Shown: positions 44,416 through 53,510, counted from the stretch's first letter. The stretch is DNA of 54,054 nt from Actinomycetota bacterium (GCA_016870155.1 VGCE01000003.1:1-54054); one strand, 5' to 3'. Numbers and translations: made by a program. The notes: a model not told the origin generated them from the letters alone.

Positions 44416-46634
44416 GCCGGTGCCCCCGCGGCCGGCGCCAGGCGCTGCCACCAGTGCAGGCGCGGCTGCGCGCTGGCCGCCGCCCACTCACCCGCCTCGC
44501 GTGCCAGGCGCTGCGTGGCGAATGCGATGGCGTCGAGCATGTCCACGGTGCCCGCGAGGCCGCGGGGGATGTCCTCGGCGGTGCGGGCGTCGTCCACCGC
44601 GGCGTGGGCCTCGGCCAGGCAGTCCGGCAGGTCGCCCAGGGCGGGGGGAGAGGTGCCGGCGCGCACCGCCGCCGCCACGTCGCGCAGGGCGCCGGTGAGC
44701 TGCGCGCGCAGGTCGGCCGCGCCGGGAATCGCCACGCCATCGATGGGGATTCGCCCGGCCAGCGTGCCGATGTCGCGCACCAGCTGCATGGCGGTGGCCT
44801 CGATCTCCGCCAGGGCGTCGGGGCGGGAGAACGCCTCGATCGACTCGCCCATGCGGGCCTGCAGCACGCGGGCGGCATCGTCCACGCCCAGCATGGCGCG
44901 CTGGTGCACCTCGCTCATGGCCGTGCGCGGCAGGTCGCCCGCGGCCACGCGCAGCACGGCGTCGAGGTCGTCGGCTGAGGTGTCGATGCTCGCCCCCAGC
45001 ACGGCCGGCAGCTGCTCGCCGCTGCGCGTGGGCCACGCGAACGCGGCGATGGCCAGGCCGATCACGCAGGCCACGCCGGTGGCGATGATGCGTTCGCTCG
45101 CGATGGCGGCATCGAGCCCGGCGCCCACGGCCGAGAGCAGCAGCGACAGCGGCGTGAACAGCGTGATGAACCACAGGTAGTTGACGGGCTGCAGCAGGGC
45201 GGCGAGGGCCCCCACCATGAGAATCGCCGCGGCCATCGCCCAGGGCTGCCCGTACGCGATGGCCAGCAGCACCATGGCCACCACGGCGCCGAGCGCGGTG
45301 CCGAGCGCGCGCTGGGCGGCGATCTGCACCGAATCGCCGAGTGTGGGCTGCAGCACGCCCACCAGCGCGATGGACACCCATTGGCCGTGCGTGATGCCGA
45401 TCACAGGCGTGCCGGCGAGCGCGGTGAACACCCCCACCGAGAGCCCGGTGGCGATGCCCAGGCGAAGCCCGTGGCGCATGGCGGTGCATCGCGGGTCGAG
45501 CGCGGCTCGCAGCGACACGCCCGTGGCGGGCCTGCGCGGGCGAGTGATGGTCACCGTTGGCGGATCGGGCATATCAAGCGCGTCGATGGCGTCGCCGATG
45601 CGGCGGCCTATGCGCAGCGCCGCGCGCATCCGTCCACGGTCCACCAGCGCGGTATGCAGCGCCGCGCCCGTGAGTCCGTCGGGATCGGGCGTGAGCGACT
45701 TCAGGCGATCCACCGACTGCTCGAGCGCCTCGGCGGGATGCGCGTGGGTGCGGTCGATGGTGCCGATGGCGATGTCGCGGGCGGCCGACTGCACGTGCAC
45801 GAGCACGTCGTCCATCGCGGCGCGCACCGGGGGTTCGGCTTGCTCGCGCCGTCGCTCGTCCTCGAGGCTCGACACCAGCGATACCACGCGCGACCCCGCT
45901 ACGAGGGTTGCCCACAGGCGCGCCGATACGGCCGACCACCCTGGACGCCTGCTGCGCACCGATGCCACGGTGTCGCGGGCCTGCACGATGGCCCCGAGCG
46001 CGGACTGCTGCAGGCGGTCATCGCCCGGCGCACCCGCGTAGTCGGCCACGGCCATCCAGGCGCGTCCGGTGGCGAGCTCCGCCGGGGCGTAGGGGGCCAC
46101 GGGCCACGGGATGACGGCGATGAGTGCCACCCAGGCGGTGCCCACGGTCACCGCCAGCACCGACCAGCCGAATGCCGGGGCGGGCGTGAACGCCTGGGCC
46201 ACGACGAAGAGCACGAGGCAGGTGGGCGCGACGAGCGTGGGAATCGCCCCCCATGCCGTGGACACGCCCGCGCTGACGCCCAGCAGCAGCATCACCACGC
46301 CGGCCGCCACGGCGTGGCCGGAGCACGCGAGCGCCAGCATCACCACGAGGGCATTGAGCATGGTCATCACCCCATACACGCGCAGGTGGCGCCCGTACCC
46401 GCCCCCCGGCTCCACCACCGAGGTGAACACCGCGCCGAGGGCCGCCAGCACGGCGAGGTCGGGTCGGCCCACGGCGATGCCGATGGCGAGCGGCGCCGCG
46501 AGCGCGATTGCCATGCGCAGCGCCGCGAGGTGTGCGGGGCGCCCGGGGCCGGGCCCGGCGAGGTACAGGCCCAGTCGGCGCGCCCGGCGCCCCTCCATGC
46601 CGAGCGCGCCCGGATGCGATGCGGTGATTTCCAT
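44412..46634 (-). CDS. FUSC-family membrane transporter, first of a tandem pair
   Basis: ATG 46634 gives 740 residues with the same two-block design as its neighbour: helices at about 30-165 (GRPDLAVLAALGAVFTSVVE) and 345-490 (GDSVQIAAQRALGTALGAVV, WFITLFTPLSLLLSAVGAGL), each followed by a soluble helical part. Sequence similarity between the two genes shows a tandem duplication with strong divergence. The gene is divergent from phhB with only 30 bp between starts, so the promoters must overlap. Confidence 0.8.
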   Translation of the reverse strand: MEITASHPGALGMEGRRARRLGLYLAGPGPGRPAHLAALRMAIALAAPLAIGIAVGRPDLAVLAALGAVFTSVVEPGGGYGRHLRVYGVMTMLNALVVMLALACSGHAVAAGVVMLLLGVSAGVSTAWGAIPTLVAPTCLVLFVVAQAFTPAPAFGWSVLAVTVGTAWVALIAVIPWPVAPYAPAELATGRAWMAVADYAGAPGDDRLQQSALGAIVQARDTVASVRSRRPGWSAVSARLWATLVAGSRVVSLVSSLEDERRREQAEPPVRAAMDDVLVHVQSAARDIAIGTIDRTHAHPAEALEQSVDRLKSLTPDPDGLTGAALHTALVDRGRMRAALRIGRRIGDAIDALDMPDPPTVTITRPRRPATGVSLRAALDPRCTAMRHGLRLGIATGLSVGVFTALAGTPVIGITHGQWVSIALVGVLQPTLGDSVQIAAQRALGTALGAVVAMVLLAIAYGQPWAMAAAILMVGALAALLQPVNYLWFITLFTPLSLLLSAVGAGLDAAIASERIIATGVACVIGLAIAAFAWPTRSGEQLPAVLGASIDTSADDLDAVLRVAAGDLPRTAMSEVHQRAMLGVDDAARVLQARMGESIEAFSRPDALAEIEATAMQLVRDIGTLAGRIPIDGVAIPGAADLRAQLTGALRDVAAAVRAGTSPPALGDLPDCLAEAHAAVDDARTAEDIPRGLAGTVDMLDAIAFATQRLAREAGEWAAASAQPRLHWWQRLAPAAGAPA

Positions 46635-46664
46635 TACCGCAAGTCTCGTCGGTAGGGTTGCGTC

Positions 46665-46952
46665 ATGGCCCTGCTCAGCGACGACGACATCAGCACCGCA
46701 CTGGCGGTCCTTCCCGGCTGGGGCATCGAGGACAGCATGCTCGTGAAGGAGTACGTTTTCCCCGAGGGCTTCATGCCTGCCATCGCGTTCGTGAACCGCG
46801 TGGCCGACGCCGCCGAGGCCGCCGACCACCACCCCGACATCGACATCCGGTGGAACACGGTGCGCATCGCGGTGGTCACGCATGACCAGGGCGGGATCAC
46901 CGAGAAGGACACCGCCCTGGCCGCGGAATGCGACCGACTGGCGGTGGCATGA
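46665..46952 (+). CDS. phhB: pterin-4a-carbinolamine dehydratase
   Basis: The 95-residue protein has the PCD signature HHPDIDIRWNTVRIAVVTHD (His-His-Pro near residues 47-49, with a later His), and FVNRVADAAEAADHH before it. It dehydrates the 4a-hydroxy-pterin formed by aromatic amino acid hydroxylases; in bacteria without such enzymes the role can be in molybdopterin or folate-like pterin repair. No hydroxylase is nearby. Its stop overlaps the pyrD ATG. Confidence 0.9.
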   Translation: MALLSDDDISTALAVLPGWGIEDSMLVKEYVFPEGFMPAIAFVNRVADAAEAADHHPDIDIRWNTVRIAVVTHDQGGITEKDTALAAECDRLAVA

Positions 46953-48061
46953 CGGCCGATCCCGCCGCGCTGCTGCGGCGGGCCGCATTCCGCATGGACC
47001 CGGAGCGGGCGCATGAGTCGGCGCTGCGCGCACTGCAGGTGGGAGGCCCTGCGTTGGCCGCTGCATCATCGTGGCTGGCAAGGCGTGACGCCACGGTGGG
47101 GCAGAGCCTCATGGGCATGGAGTTCCCATCCCCCGTGGGCCTCGCGGCCGGGTACGACAAGTACGGCCGCGCCGTGCGGGTATGGGGGCGCCTCGGCTTC
47201 GGCTTCGCCGAGATCGGCACGGTCACCGCCCGGCCCCAGCCCGGCAACCCCAAGCCGCGCCTCTTCCGGCTGCCCGATGACGAGGCCATCGTCAACCGCA
47301 TGGGCTTCAACAACGACGGCGCGGCGGTGACGGCCCGGCGCATGGCCGATGCCCGCAGGGGAGCGGGCGCCGGGGTTCCGATAGGCGTGAACATCGGCAA
47401 GTCGAAGGTGACGCCGCTGGATCGCGCCGCCGAGGACCACCTGGCGTCGTTCCGCCTGATGCGCGGGGTGACCGACTTCGTGGTGGTCAACGTGTCGTCG
47501 CCCAACACGCCGGGGCTGCGCGAGCTCCAGGACCGGGCGCACCTCACGGCGATCCTCGGCGCGCTGCGCGATGAGGACGCATCCATGCGCCGCCGCGACG
47601 GCCGGGTGCCAATGCCATTCCTCGTGAAGCTCGCGCCCGACCTGCCGGATGAGCAGATCGAGGACGCCGTCGACCTCGCGGGCGAACTGGGGCTCGCGGG
47701 CGTGGTGCTTACCAACACCACGATCACCCGCGACGGGCTGTCTCGCCCCGACGCGCCCGCGGCGGCCGAGCAGGGCGGGCTGTCCGGTCCTCCGCTCAGG
47801 GCACGCGCCGGCGCCGCCGTGCGCGTGGCCGCGCGCTGCGCCGCGGGTGACCTGGTGATCATCGGGGTGGGCGGCGTGATGGACGCCGACGATGCGTGGG
47901 ACCGCCTTGCGGGCGGCGCATCGCTGGTGGAGGTGTGGACCGGCCTGGTGTACCGCGGTCCGCTGATCGCCCGCGACATCACCCTCGGCCTCATGGATCG
48001 CATGCGCGCAGAGGGCGTGAGCCATATCTCGGAGGTCGTCGGCAGCGACCTGGCTGCCTGA
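46949..48061 (+). CDS. pyrD: dihydroorotate dehydrogenase, quinone-linked (class 2)
   Basis: The 370-residue enzyme oxidises dihydroorotate to orotate at the membrane with quinone as acceptor. The N-terminal helices (residues 1-40, RRAAFRMDPERAHESALRAL) typical of class 2 dock it to the membrane. Then come GLAAGYDKYG, GTVTARPQPGNPKPRLFRLP, NRMGFNNDG, VNVSSPNTPGLR with the catalytic Ser, LVKLAPDL and GGVMDADDAW for FMN binding. ATG 46949 overlaps the phhB stop and its own TGA overlaps the khtU ATG. No other pyrimidine gene is here. Confidence 0.93.
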   Translation: MTADPAALLRRAAFRMDPERAHESALRALQVGGPALAAASSWLARRDATVGQSLMGMEFPSPVGLAAGYDKYGRAVRVWGRLGFGFAEIGTVTARPQPGNPKPRLFRLPDDEAIVNRMGFNNDGAAVTARRMADARRGAGAGVPIGVNIGKSKVTPLDRAAEDHLASFRLMRGVTDFVVVNVSSPNTPGLRELQDRAHLTAILGALRDEDASMRRRDGRVPMPFLVKLAPDLPDEQIEDAVDLAGELGLAGVVLTNTTITRDGLSRPDAPAAAEQGGLSGPPLRARAGAAVRVAARCAAGDLVIIGVGGVMDADDAWDRLAGGASLVEVWTGLVYRGPLIARDITLGLMDRMRAEGVSHISEVVGSDLAA

Positions 48062-49248
48062 TGGGCATCATCGAGCAGCTCGCCATCATTCTGGTGGCGG
48101 TGGCCGCGATGGCGCTGCTCAGCGAGCGCCTACGCATCTCGGCGATACCGCTGTTCATGGTGGCCGGCATCATCCTCGGCCCCTTCGAGCCGTTCCCCGC
48201 GGTCGTCGAACTCGGTGAGCCGCTCTACCTGATCGCCGAGATCGGGGTGATCCTCCTGCTGTTCTATCTCGGGTTGGAGTTCAGCCTCGACCGGCTCCTG
48301 CAGGCGCGCAAGCTGGTGCTCACGGGCGGGATCGTGGATCTTGTCATCAACGCGGGCCTGGGCCTGCTGCTTGGCTGGCTGCTGCTGGGGCCCGGCCCCG
48401 AGATGGTGCTTTTCGCCGGCATCATCTACATCTCGAGCAGCGGGGTGATCACGCAGGCGCTGTTCGACTTCAAGCGCCTGGGCGACGACGAGACCGACCT
48501 GGTGCTTGGCACCCTCGTGTTCGAGGACCTCGCCATCGCGCTGTTTCTCGGACTGGCATCGGGCCTGGCCGTGGGCACGGCCGTGAGCGGCCCCGACCTC
48601 ACGCTGCGCGCGGTGATCGTGGTGGCGTTCGTGGGGGCGTTCCTCGTGGCCAGCCACTTCCTGCCGCGCTACATCGACCGCATCGGCCCCCGGATCGAGC
48701 GCGAGCGCCTGGCGCTGGTGGCGCTTGCGGTGGTGGTCGGCGCCGCGGCGCTGGCCGACTGGGTGGGGCTGTCGGCCCCGGTGGGCGCCCTGCTCGCGGG
48801 CATCCTGCTGTCGGAGACCGAGGCCCGCGATCGCATCGAGCGCCACCTGTTCGGCCTCCGCGACTTCACGGCCGCGATCTTCTTCTTCGTATTCGGCCTG
48901 CAGATCGACTTGGGCAGCCTCGGGGTGGTGTGGGACTGGCTGCTGCTCGCCGGCGCGGTGGCGATCGGGGGCAAGCTGATCTCGGGGTGGATATCCGGCC
49001 GAATGACCGGATTCACGCGCCGGCAGTCGTTGACCGTAGGCGCCAGCCTCATCGCGCGCGGGGAATTCTCGCTCATCCTCGCGCAGTTGGCGGCCCTCGG
49101 AACCGCGTTGTCGCTTGAATTCCGAGGCCGCGTGGTGTCGTTCGCCGGGCTGCTCGTGCTGGTAACTGCTGCCATCGGGGTGATACTTATGAGGGAGTCC
49201 CGCACCGTGGGACGCGCGATCTTCGGATCCAGGAGGAAGGTGTCGTGA
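48061..49248 (+). CDS. khtU: CPA2-family cation/proton antiporter, KhtU/KefB-like
   Basis: The 395-residue protein has about twelve helices and the CPA2 pattern. Segments include PLFMVAGIILGPFEP, EIGVILLLFYLGLEFSLDRL, SSGVITQALFDFKRL (ion site region), TLVFEDLAIALFLGLASGL with the essential acidic residue, GALLAGILLSET and SLIARGEFSLILAQLA. No RCK domain is attached; the regulatory subunit is the next gene, overlapped by GTGA. By analogy with Bacillus KhtTU it exports potassium in exchange for protons. Confidence 0.87.
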   Translation: MGIIEQLAIILVAVAAMALLSERLRISAIPLFMVAGIILGPFEPFPAVVELGEPLYLIAEIGVILLLFYLGLEFSLDRLLQARKLVLTGGIVDLVINAGLGLLLGWLLLGPGPEMVLFAGIIYISSSGVITQALFDFKRLGDDETDLVLGTLVFEDLAIALFLGLASGLAVGTAVSGPDLTLRAVIVVAFVGAFLVASHFLPRYIDRIGPRIERERLALVALAVVVGAAALADWVGLSAPVGALLAGILLSETEARDRIERHLFGLRDFTAAIFFFVFGLQIDLGSLGVVWDWLLLAGAVAIGGKLISGWISGRMTGFTRRQSLTVGASLIARGEFSLILAQLAALGTALSLEFRGRVVSFAGLLVLVTAAIGVILMRESRTVGRAIFGSRRKVS

Positions 49249-49748
49249 TCGAGGTCCGGGAAACCCGCCTGCCGGGAGTCGGGAAGAAGTTCACGATGCG
49301 CACCCAGCGCGGCGAGGACGTCTGCGCCGTGGTGCACATCGATGGCCGACGCGAGCTCTACCACCGCCCCGACCCCGACGAGGACGCCGGCGCGGTGATC
49401 GTGCTCACCGATGAGGAGGCCCACGAGCTGGGATCCATCCTGGGCGGTGTGGTGTACCGCCCCGAGCTCCTCGACAAGCTCGAGATCGCCCTCGAGGACC
49501 TGGCCATCGACTGGATCGACATCCCGGCTGACAGTCCGCTGGTGGGGCTCACCGTGGCCACCTGCCGAATCCGCACCACCACCGGCGGCACGATCGTGGC
49601 CATCATCCGCAAGGAGAGCTCGGTGGCCATGCCGCACCCCGACGAGGTCATCTTGGCGGGAGACACCCTCGTGGTCATCACCACCCCCGAGACCTTCGAG
49701 GCGCTGCAGCGCCTGGTGAAAGAGGGCCCGCCCGCGGACGTCGCCTGA
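49245..49748 (+). CDS. khtT: TrkA-C domain regulatory subunit of the K+/H+ antiporter
   Basis: GTG 49245 follows AGGAGGAAGG and overlaps the khtU stop. The 167 residues comprise an N-terminal domain (REtrLPGVGKKFTMRTQRG, HIDGRRELYHRPDPDED, then LTDEEAHELGSILGGVVYRP) as in KhtT/YhaT. An RCK-C (TrkA-C) ligand-binding domain follows at about 92-160 (IDIPADSPLVGLTVATCRIR, VILAGDTLVVITTPE). It gates KhtU, in Bacillus in response to c-di-AMP; the ligand here is inferred. Confidence 0.87.
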   Translation: MIEVRETRLPGVGKKFTMRTQRGEDVCAVVHIDGRRELYHRPDPDEDAGAVIVLTDEEAHELGSILGGVVYRPELLDKLEIALEDLAIDWIDIPADSPLVGLTVATCRIRTTTGGTIVAIIRKESSVAMPHPDEVILAGDTLVVITTPETFEALQRLVKEGPPADVA

Positions 49749-49762
49749 GCCCCGCGGGGCTC
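49747..49762. terminator. palindromic hairpin at the khtT stop
   Basis: GAGCCCCGCGGGGCTC is a perfect 16-bp palindrome that begins inside the khtT stop codon. It probably terminates the phhB-pyrD-khtUT transcript or is an RNA-stabilising hairpin. There is no T-run, and the next start is 8 bp beyond. Confidence 0.45.
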
Positions 49763-49769
49763 ACCCGCC

Positions 49770-51383
49770 ATGGCTGATCCTGCACGCCGCGATCTGTGGT
49801 CGGTGATCACCGGTAAGGGAACGCCGTCGCTGCGGGGCCTGCTCACCAGGGCGGTCATCGGCGTGGGCCTGGTGTTGGGCGTGCTCGCGGCCCTGGCGAT
49901 GGTGGGCCTGGTGGGCGCCACGTCGTCATACCGCGACGGCCAGCAGGCGGCGGTGGAGCGGGCCAAGGCCTCTGAGGTCATCCTCGCCGACCTGCTCAAC
50001 GCCGAGACCGGCGTGAGCGGGTACACGCTCACCGGCAGCACGTCATACCTGGTGCCTTACGTACGGGCGGAGGGCACATACCCGCGCAACATGCGCCAGT
50101 TGCGGTCCCTGGTTGCCGGCGAGCCGCAGCTCGTGAAGGCGGTAGGCGCGTTCGACGCCGCCGCGAGGGATTGGTTCACCGAGGCGCGTGACCTCGTGGA
50201 ACTGCGCCGCAGCGGCAACGTGTCGGAGGCCGTGGCGCGCATCGGCGAGGGCGTGGACAAGCAGCGCCTCGACCAGCTGCGGGCTGAGCATGCAGAGCTG
50301 CGCGAGCTGGTGGAGCAGCAGCGCCAGCAGGCGCTGGGGACCGCCGACCAGCGCAGGCTCTGGACGATCCTCGCCGTGGTGGCCGGCGTGCTGCTCGCCG
50401 TGCTCGTGGTGGCGGCGGCGAGCCGGTCGTTGTGGCGGCGGGTGGGCGCGCCGCTGGGATCCCTGCTGCAGGGCGTGCGCCGCGTGGGCGAGGGCGACCA
50501 GGACCAGGCCGTGCCGAGCCCGGGGCACGCGGCGCGCGAGGTTGTGGGCCTCGTGGATGCCTTCAACGTGATGCAGGACCGCGTGGTGGACCAGCGCGAG
50601 GCGGCCGAGGCCAGCGCCCGTCGCTCGGAGGCCGCGCGCGCCGAGCGCCGACTGTGGCAGACCGTGGAGCAGGGCCTGCTGCCCGAGAGCCTGCCCGCCG
50701 TGCACGGCCTGCGCATTGCCGCCCGCTACCTGCCCTCCAGCCCGGGGCTCGCCGTGGGCGGCGACTTCTACGATGCCCGCGTGCTCCACGACGGCCGGCT
50801 CGCCGTGATGGTGGGCGATGTCGCGGGACACGGCGCCGAGTCGGCCGCGCGCGCCGCGCGCATGCGCTTCGGCTGGGGCGCGCTGGTGGAGGCGGATCCC
50901 GACCCCCGGCACGTGCTGCAGATCATGAACACCCACATCGCGGAACCCCACGAGCGCGACCAGGGTATCTACGCCACCATGTGTCACTGCATCATCAGCC
51001 CGGACGGCACGGCGGAGTTCGCGCTGGCGGGCCACCCGCGCCCGCTGCTGGTGGATGGCGACAAGGCCGGCCTCGTGGAAGTCGACGCCCGCGGGCCGAT
51101 CCTCGGGCTGCTCGACGAGGTCGACTGGCCGGTGACGCACATCACCGTGCCGCCCGACGCCATGCTGGTGGTCTTCACCGACGGCCTGGTGGAGGCCCGT
51201 CGCAACGACGAGATCTTCGGGTGGCAGCGGGCGGCCGACGCCCTGCTGGCCACCCGGTACACGGGCCTGGAGCAGCGCCTGGCGTACCTCACCGAGGCCG
51301 CCCAGCGCTACGACGAGGGCAACCTGCGCGACGACGTCGCCGTGCTGGCGGTGCAGGTGACGGGTGGGCCCGTCACGCGCTAG
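49770..51383 (+). CDS. membrane receptor with SpoIIE/RsbU-type PP2C phosphatase domain
   Basis: The 537-residue protein has a membrane helix at about 24-50, an extracellular CHASE3-like helical sensor (LADLLNAETGVSGYTLTGST, about 70-195), a second helix near 200-222 and a HAMP linker to about 285. A SpoIIE phosphatase domain follows with GGDFYDARVLHDGRLAVMVG, DVAGHGAESAARAARMRFGW, VVFTDGLVEAR and RDDVAVLAV. The Asp residues of these motifs bind Mn/Mg. Such enzymes dephosphorylate anti-sigma-factor antagonists; no partner STAS or kinase gene is next to it. Its end overlaps the regulator gene by 4 bp. Confidence 0.88.
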   Translation: MADPARRDLWSVITGKGTPSLRGLLTRAVIGVGLVLGVLAALAMVGLVGATSSYRDGQQAAVERAKASEVILADLLNAETGVSGYTLTGSTSYLVPYVRAEGTYPRNMRQLRSLVAGEPQLVKAVGAFDAAARDWFTEARDLVELRRSGNVSEAVARIGEGVDKQRLDQLRAEHAELRELVEQQRQQALGTADQRRLWTILAVVAGVLLAVLVVAAASRSLWRRVGAPLGSLLQGVRRVGEGDQDQAVPSPGHAAREVVGLVDAFNVMQDRVVDQREAAEASARRSEAARAERRLWQTVEQGLLPESLPAVHGLRIAARYLPSSPGLAVGGDFYDARVLHDGRLAVMVGDVAGHGAESAARAARMRFGWGALVEADPDPRHVLQIMNTHIAEPHERDQGIYATMCHCIISPDGTAEFALAGHPRPLLVDGDKAGLVEVDARGPILGLLDEVDWPVTHITVPPDAMLVVFTDGLVEARRNDEIFGWQRAADALLATRYTGLEQRLAYLTEAAQRYDEGNLRDDVAVLAVQVTGGPVTR

Positions 51384-52150
51384 GCGCGCCGGCGGCGGCG
51401 CAGCGGAAATGCCCGGGGCACGGGCTGCAGACGATAGCCCTCGCCGATCTCGGTCTGCACGTAGGTGTACTGCCCGCCGGCCTCGTCCACCTTGCGCCGC
51501 AGGCGTCGCACCAGCACGTCCACCGAGCGGTCGCCGTCGCGGCGCTCACCGCCCCAGACGCGCTCGAAGATCTCATCGCGGCTGAGGGTGCGGCCCCGCT
51601 CCTCGAGCAGGATCCACAGCAGCTTGATCTCCAGCGGCGTGAGCGGGGCAACCTCCCCGGCCACGCGCACCTCGAGCCGGTCGCGGTCGATCTCCATCTC
51701 GCCGAGCGACACATCGCCGGCGTCACCGGCATCGTCGGCCGGACAAGTCTCGATCCTGCGGAAGAGCGCTTCGAGCCGCGCAACCAGCTCGCGGGCGGAG
51801 AACGGCTTGCGCAGAAGGTCGTCGGCGCCGAGCCGCAGGGCCTCCAGCCGGTCCTTCTCCTCCTGGCGGGCGGTCATCACCACGATCGGCAGGTCGGGTG
51901 CCCACCGCCGCACGTCCTCGATGATGCTCAGCCCGTCCACGTGAGGCAGCATGAGGTCGAGCACCAGGGCATCGGGGCGCCATGCCTTGAGGGTGGTGAG
52001 GGCGGCCAGGCCATCCTTGCTCACGCTCGTGCGGTATCCGGCCTTCGACAGGTGGTACGCGGTGGCCCGGGCGGTGCTCTCATCGTCCTCGACGATGAGG
52101 ATCGTGCGCCGGTCGTCGACGTCATCGCTGGGTGGTGGCACGGCGATCAT
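51380..52150 (-). CDS. OmpR/PhoB-family response regulator, probable phosphate regulator
   Basis: The 256-residue protein has a receiver domain (residues about 15-130) with acidic pair VEDDES, phospho-acceptor Asp in LVLDLMLPHVDG near 64, Thr in VVMTAR and Lys in LLRKPFSARE. A winged-helix output domain follows (about 150-245): LTPLEIKLLWILLEERGRTL, SRDEIFERVWGG, VDVLVRRLRRKV. It diverges from pstS and has its own pair of 11-bp PHO repeats 47 bp upstream. That makes a PhoP/PhoB-like role likely and predicts autoregulation. No histidine kinase gene adjoins. Confidence 0.85.
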   Translation of the reverse strand: MIAVPPPSDDVDDRRTILIVEDDESTARATAYHLSKAGYRTSVSKDGLAALTTLKAWRPDALVLDLMLPHVDGLSIIEDVRRWAPDLPIVVMTARQEEKDRLEALRLGADDLLRKPFSARELVARLEALFRRIETCPADDAGDAGDVSLGEMEIDRDRLEVRVAGEVAPLTPLEIKLLWILLEERGRTLSRDEIFERVWGGERRDGDRSVDVLVRRLRRKVDEAGGQYTYVQTEIGEGYRLQPVPRAFPLRRRRRA

Positions 52151-52196
52151 CGGGCCGGAATGTACGAGTGGCGCGCGCCCGCATCGTGACCATCCC

Positions 52197-52213
52197 GTGA
52201 ACCGCCTGTGAAC
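52197..52213 (-). promoter_or_regulatory. PHO-box repeats before the response regulator gene
   Basis: GTGAAC occurs at 52197-52202 and 52208-52213, spaced 11 bp apart; on the reverse strand these read as two GTTCAC units. This is the direct-repeat form of PhoP/PhoB operators in actinobacteria (GTTCACC-type, 11-bp period). It lies 47 bp before the regulator start on the same strand. Confidence 0.65.
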
Positions 52214-52238
52214 CCGCGATAACGGCCGGCGCCACGAT

Positions 52239-52289
52239 GTTTCACCGCCTTTTCACAGCACCGCTGTAACAGTTCACAGGTCGTTCACA
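52239..52289 (+). promoter_or_regulatory. PHO-box array before pstS
   Basis: Four TTCAC cores lie at 52241, 52252, 52273 and 52284, the first and last pairs each exactly 11 bp apart (TTTCACCGCCTTTTCAC, and GTTCACAGGTCGTTCACAG). This is the repeat geometry recognised by PhoP/PhoB dimers. It ends about 105 bp before the pstS start and should induce pstS when phosphate is scarce. Confidence 0.75.
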
Positions 52290-52393
52290 GGAGTTCCTGC
52301 ACCCTCTTCGTCACTCGCAGGAGCACGCGGTTCGACGTGCGTTCGGCGAGGCCAGTCAGATCCCCGTTGAACGATCACAGGAGAATCCTAAAA

Positions 52394-53437
52394 GTGAATC
52401 GCACCATTCGCATTGCGGCCGCCACGGCCGCGGGTGTGGGCTGCCTCGCCGGAGCCAGCTCGGCCTTCGCCACGGCGACCGGATCCGGCGCCACCTTCCC
52501 CGCCGTCGCCTACCAGAACTGGTGCGGGACGTTCAAGTCCTGCTCCTACACCGGTGTCGGGTCGAGCGCCGGCATCCGTGCCCTCACTGCCAAGACGGTG
52601 GACTTTGCCGGCAGCGACGCCACTCTCACCGACGCCCAGCTCGCGGCGATCGGTGGCCGGGTCAGCTACTTTCCCACGCTCCTCGGCGCCATCACGGTGC
52701 CGGTGAACATCGCGGGCGTCACCGGAAACAAGCTGAAGCTGTCGGGTAAGGAAGTCGCCGACATCTTCCAGGGCACCATCACCACCTGGAACAACCCGGT
52801 GCTCGTGAAGAGTAACCCCGTGCTGAAGAACGCCACCGGCACCATCACGCTGTGCGTGCGCTCTGACGGCTCGGGCACCTCGTGGAACTTCAGCCGTTAC
52901 CTGACCAAGATGAGCCCGGCGTTCGCGACGGCCATCAGCTTCTCGCAGACTCCGAACTGGCCGGCCAGCGCCATCAAGTCGGCCGGTAACCCGGGCGTGG
53001 CCAACTGCGTGAAGAGCAACGCGAACTCGGTGGGCTACGTGGACCTCGCCGACGCCATACGCGCCGGCCTGCAGACCAACGTGACCGCCATCGGCAAGAG
53101 CGAGCTCGTGAAGCAGGGCGGGAAGACCAAGCGCAAGCTCGTGTACGTCCTCCCGTCGGCCAAGAGCATCGAGGCGGCAGGCTCCATCAAGGTCAGCCAG
53201 ATCAAGCCCGACCTCACCATCGACTTCACCGGCAGCTCGAACGCGGGCGCCTACCCGATCACCATCACCACCTGGGTGCTGGCGGTGCCGGGGCGCGCGA
53301 AGAACGGCGAGGTCAAGGGCGTGCTGGGCCAGTTCTACTCGCCTGAGGCGCAGGGAGCGCTCGTCGGCCTCGGCTTCGCGCCGCTGCCGAAGAACGTGCT
53401 GAACGTGGCGAAGGTCGCTGCGTCGAAGCTGGGCTGA
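52394..53437 (+). CDS. pstS: phosphate ABC transporter substrate-binding protein
   Basis: GTG 52394 follows an AGGAG site and begins a signal peptide ending near residue 30 (SSAFATATG). The 347-residue mature-type protein has the PstS features ATGSGATFPAVAYQNW, VGSSAGIRALTAKTVDFAGS, DATLT, and RSDGSGTSWNFSRYL, which bind phosphate. No lipobox Cys is at the cleavage point, so it may be a soluble or wall-retained protein rather than a lipoprotein. It is followed by a strong hairpin, then pstC. Confidence 0.92.
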   Translation: MNRTIRIAAATAAGVGCLAGASSAFATATGSGATFPAVAYQNWCGTFKSCSYTGVGSSAGIRALTAKTVDFAGSDATLTDAQLAAIGGRVSYFPTLLGAITVPVNIAGVTGNKLKLSGKEVADIFQGTITTWNNPVLVKSNPVLKNATGTITLCVRSDGSGTSWNFSRYLTKMSPAFATAISFSQTPNWPASAIKSAGNPGVANCVKSNANSVGYVDLADAIRAGLQTNVTAIGKSELVKQGGKTKRKLVYVLPSAKSIEAAGSIKVSQIKPDLTIDFTGSSNAGAYPITITTWVLAVPGRAKNGEVKGVLGQFYSPEAQGALVGLGFAPLPKNVLNVAKVAASKLG

Positions 53438-53468
53438 TCGCAGTCGTCTGCTTCATTGAGGCAACACC

Positions 53469-53504
53469 GACGGCCGCCCCGGGCATTCGCCCGGGGCGGC
53501 CGTC
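53469..53504 (+). terminator. 16-bp perfect stem hairpin between pstS and pstC
   Basis: GACGGCCGCCCCGGGC, loop ATTC, then GCCCGGGGCGGCCGTC: a perfect 16-bp stem with a 4-base loop, 31 bp after the pstS stop. It should stop or attenuate most transcripts, which would make PstS more abundant than the membrane parts, a common feature of binding-protein operons. No T-run follows (ACTATT). Confidence 0.7.
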
Positions 53505-53510
53505 ACTATT

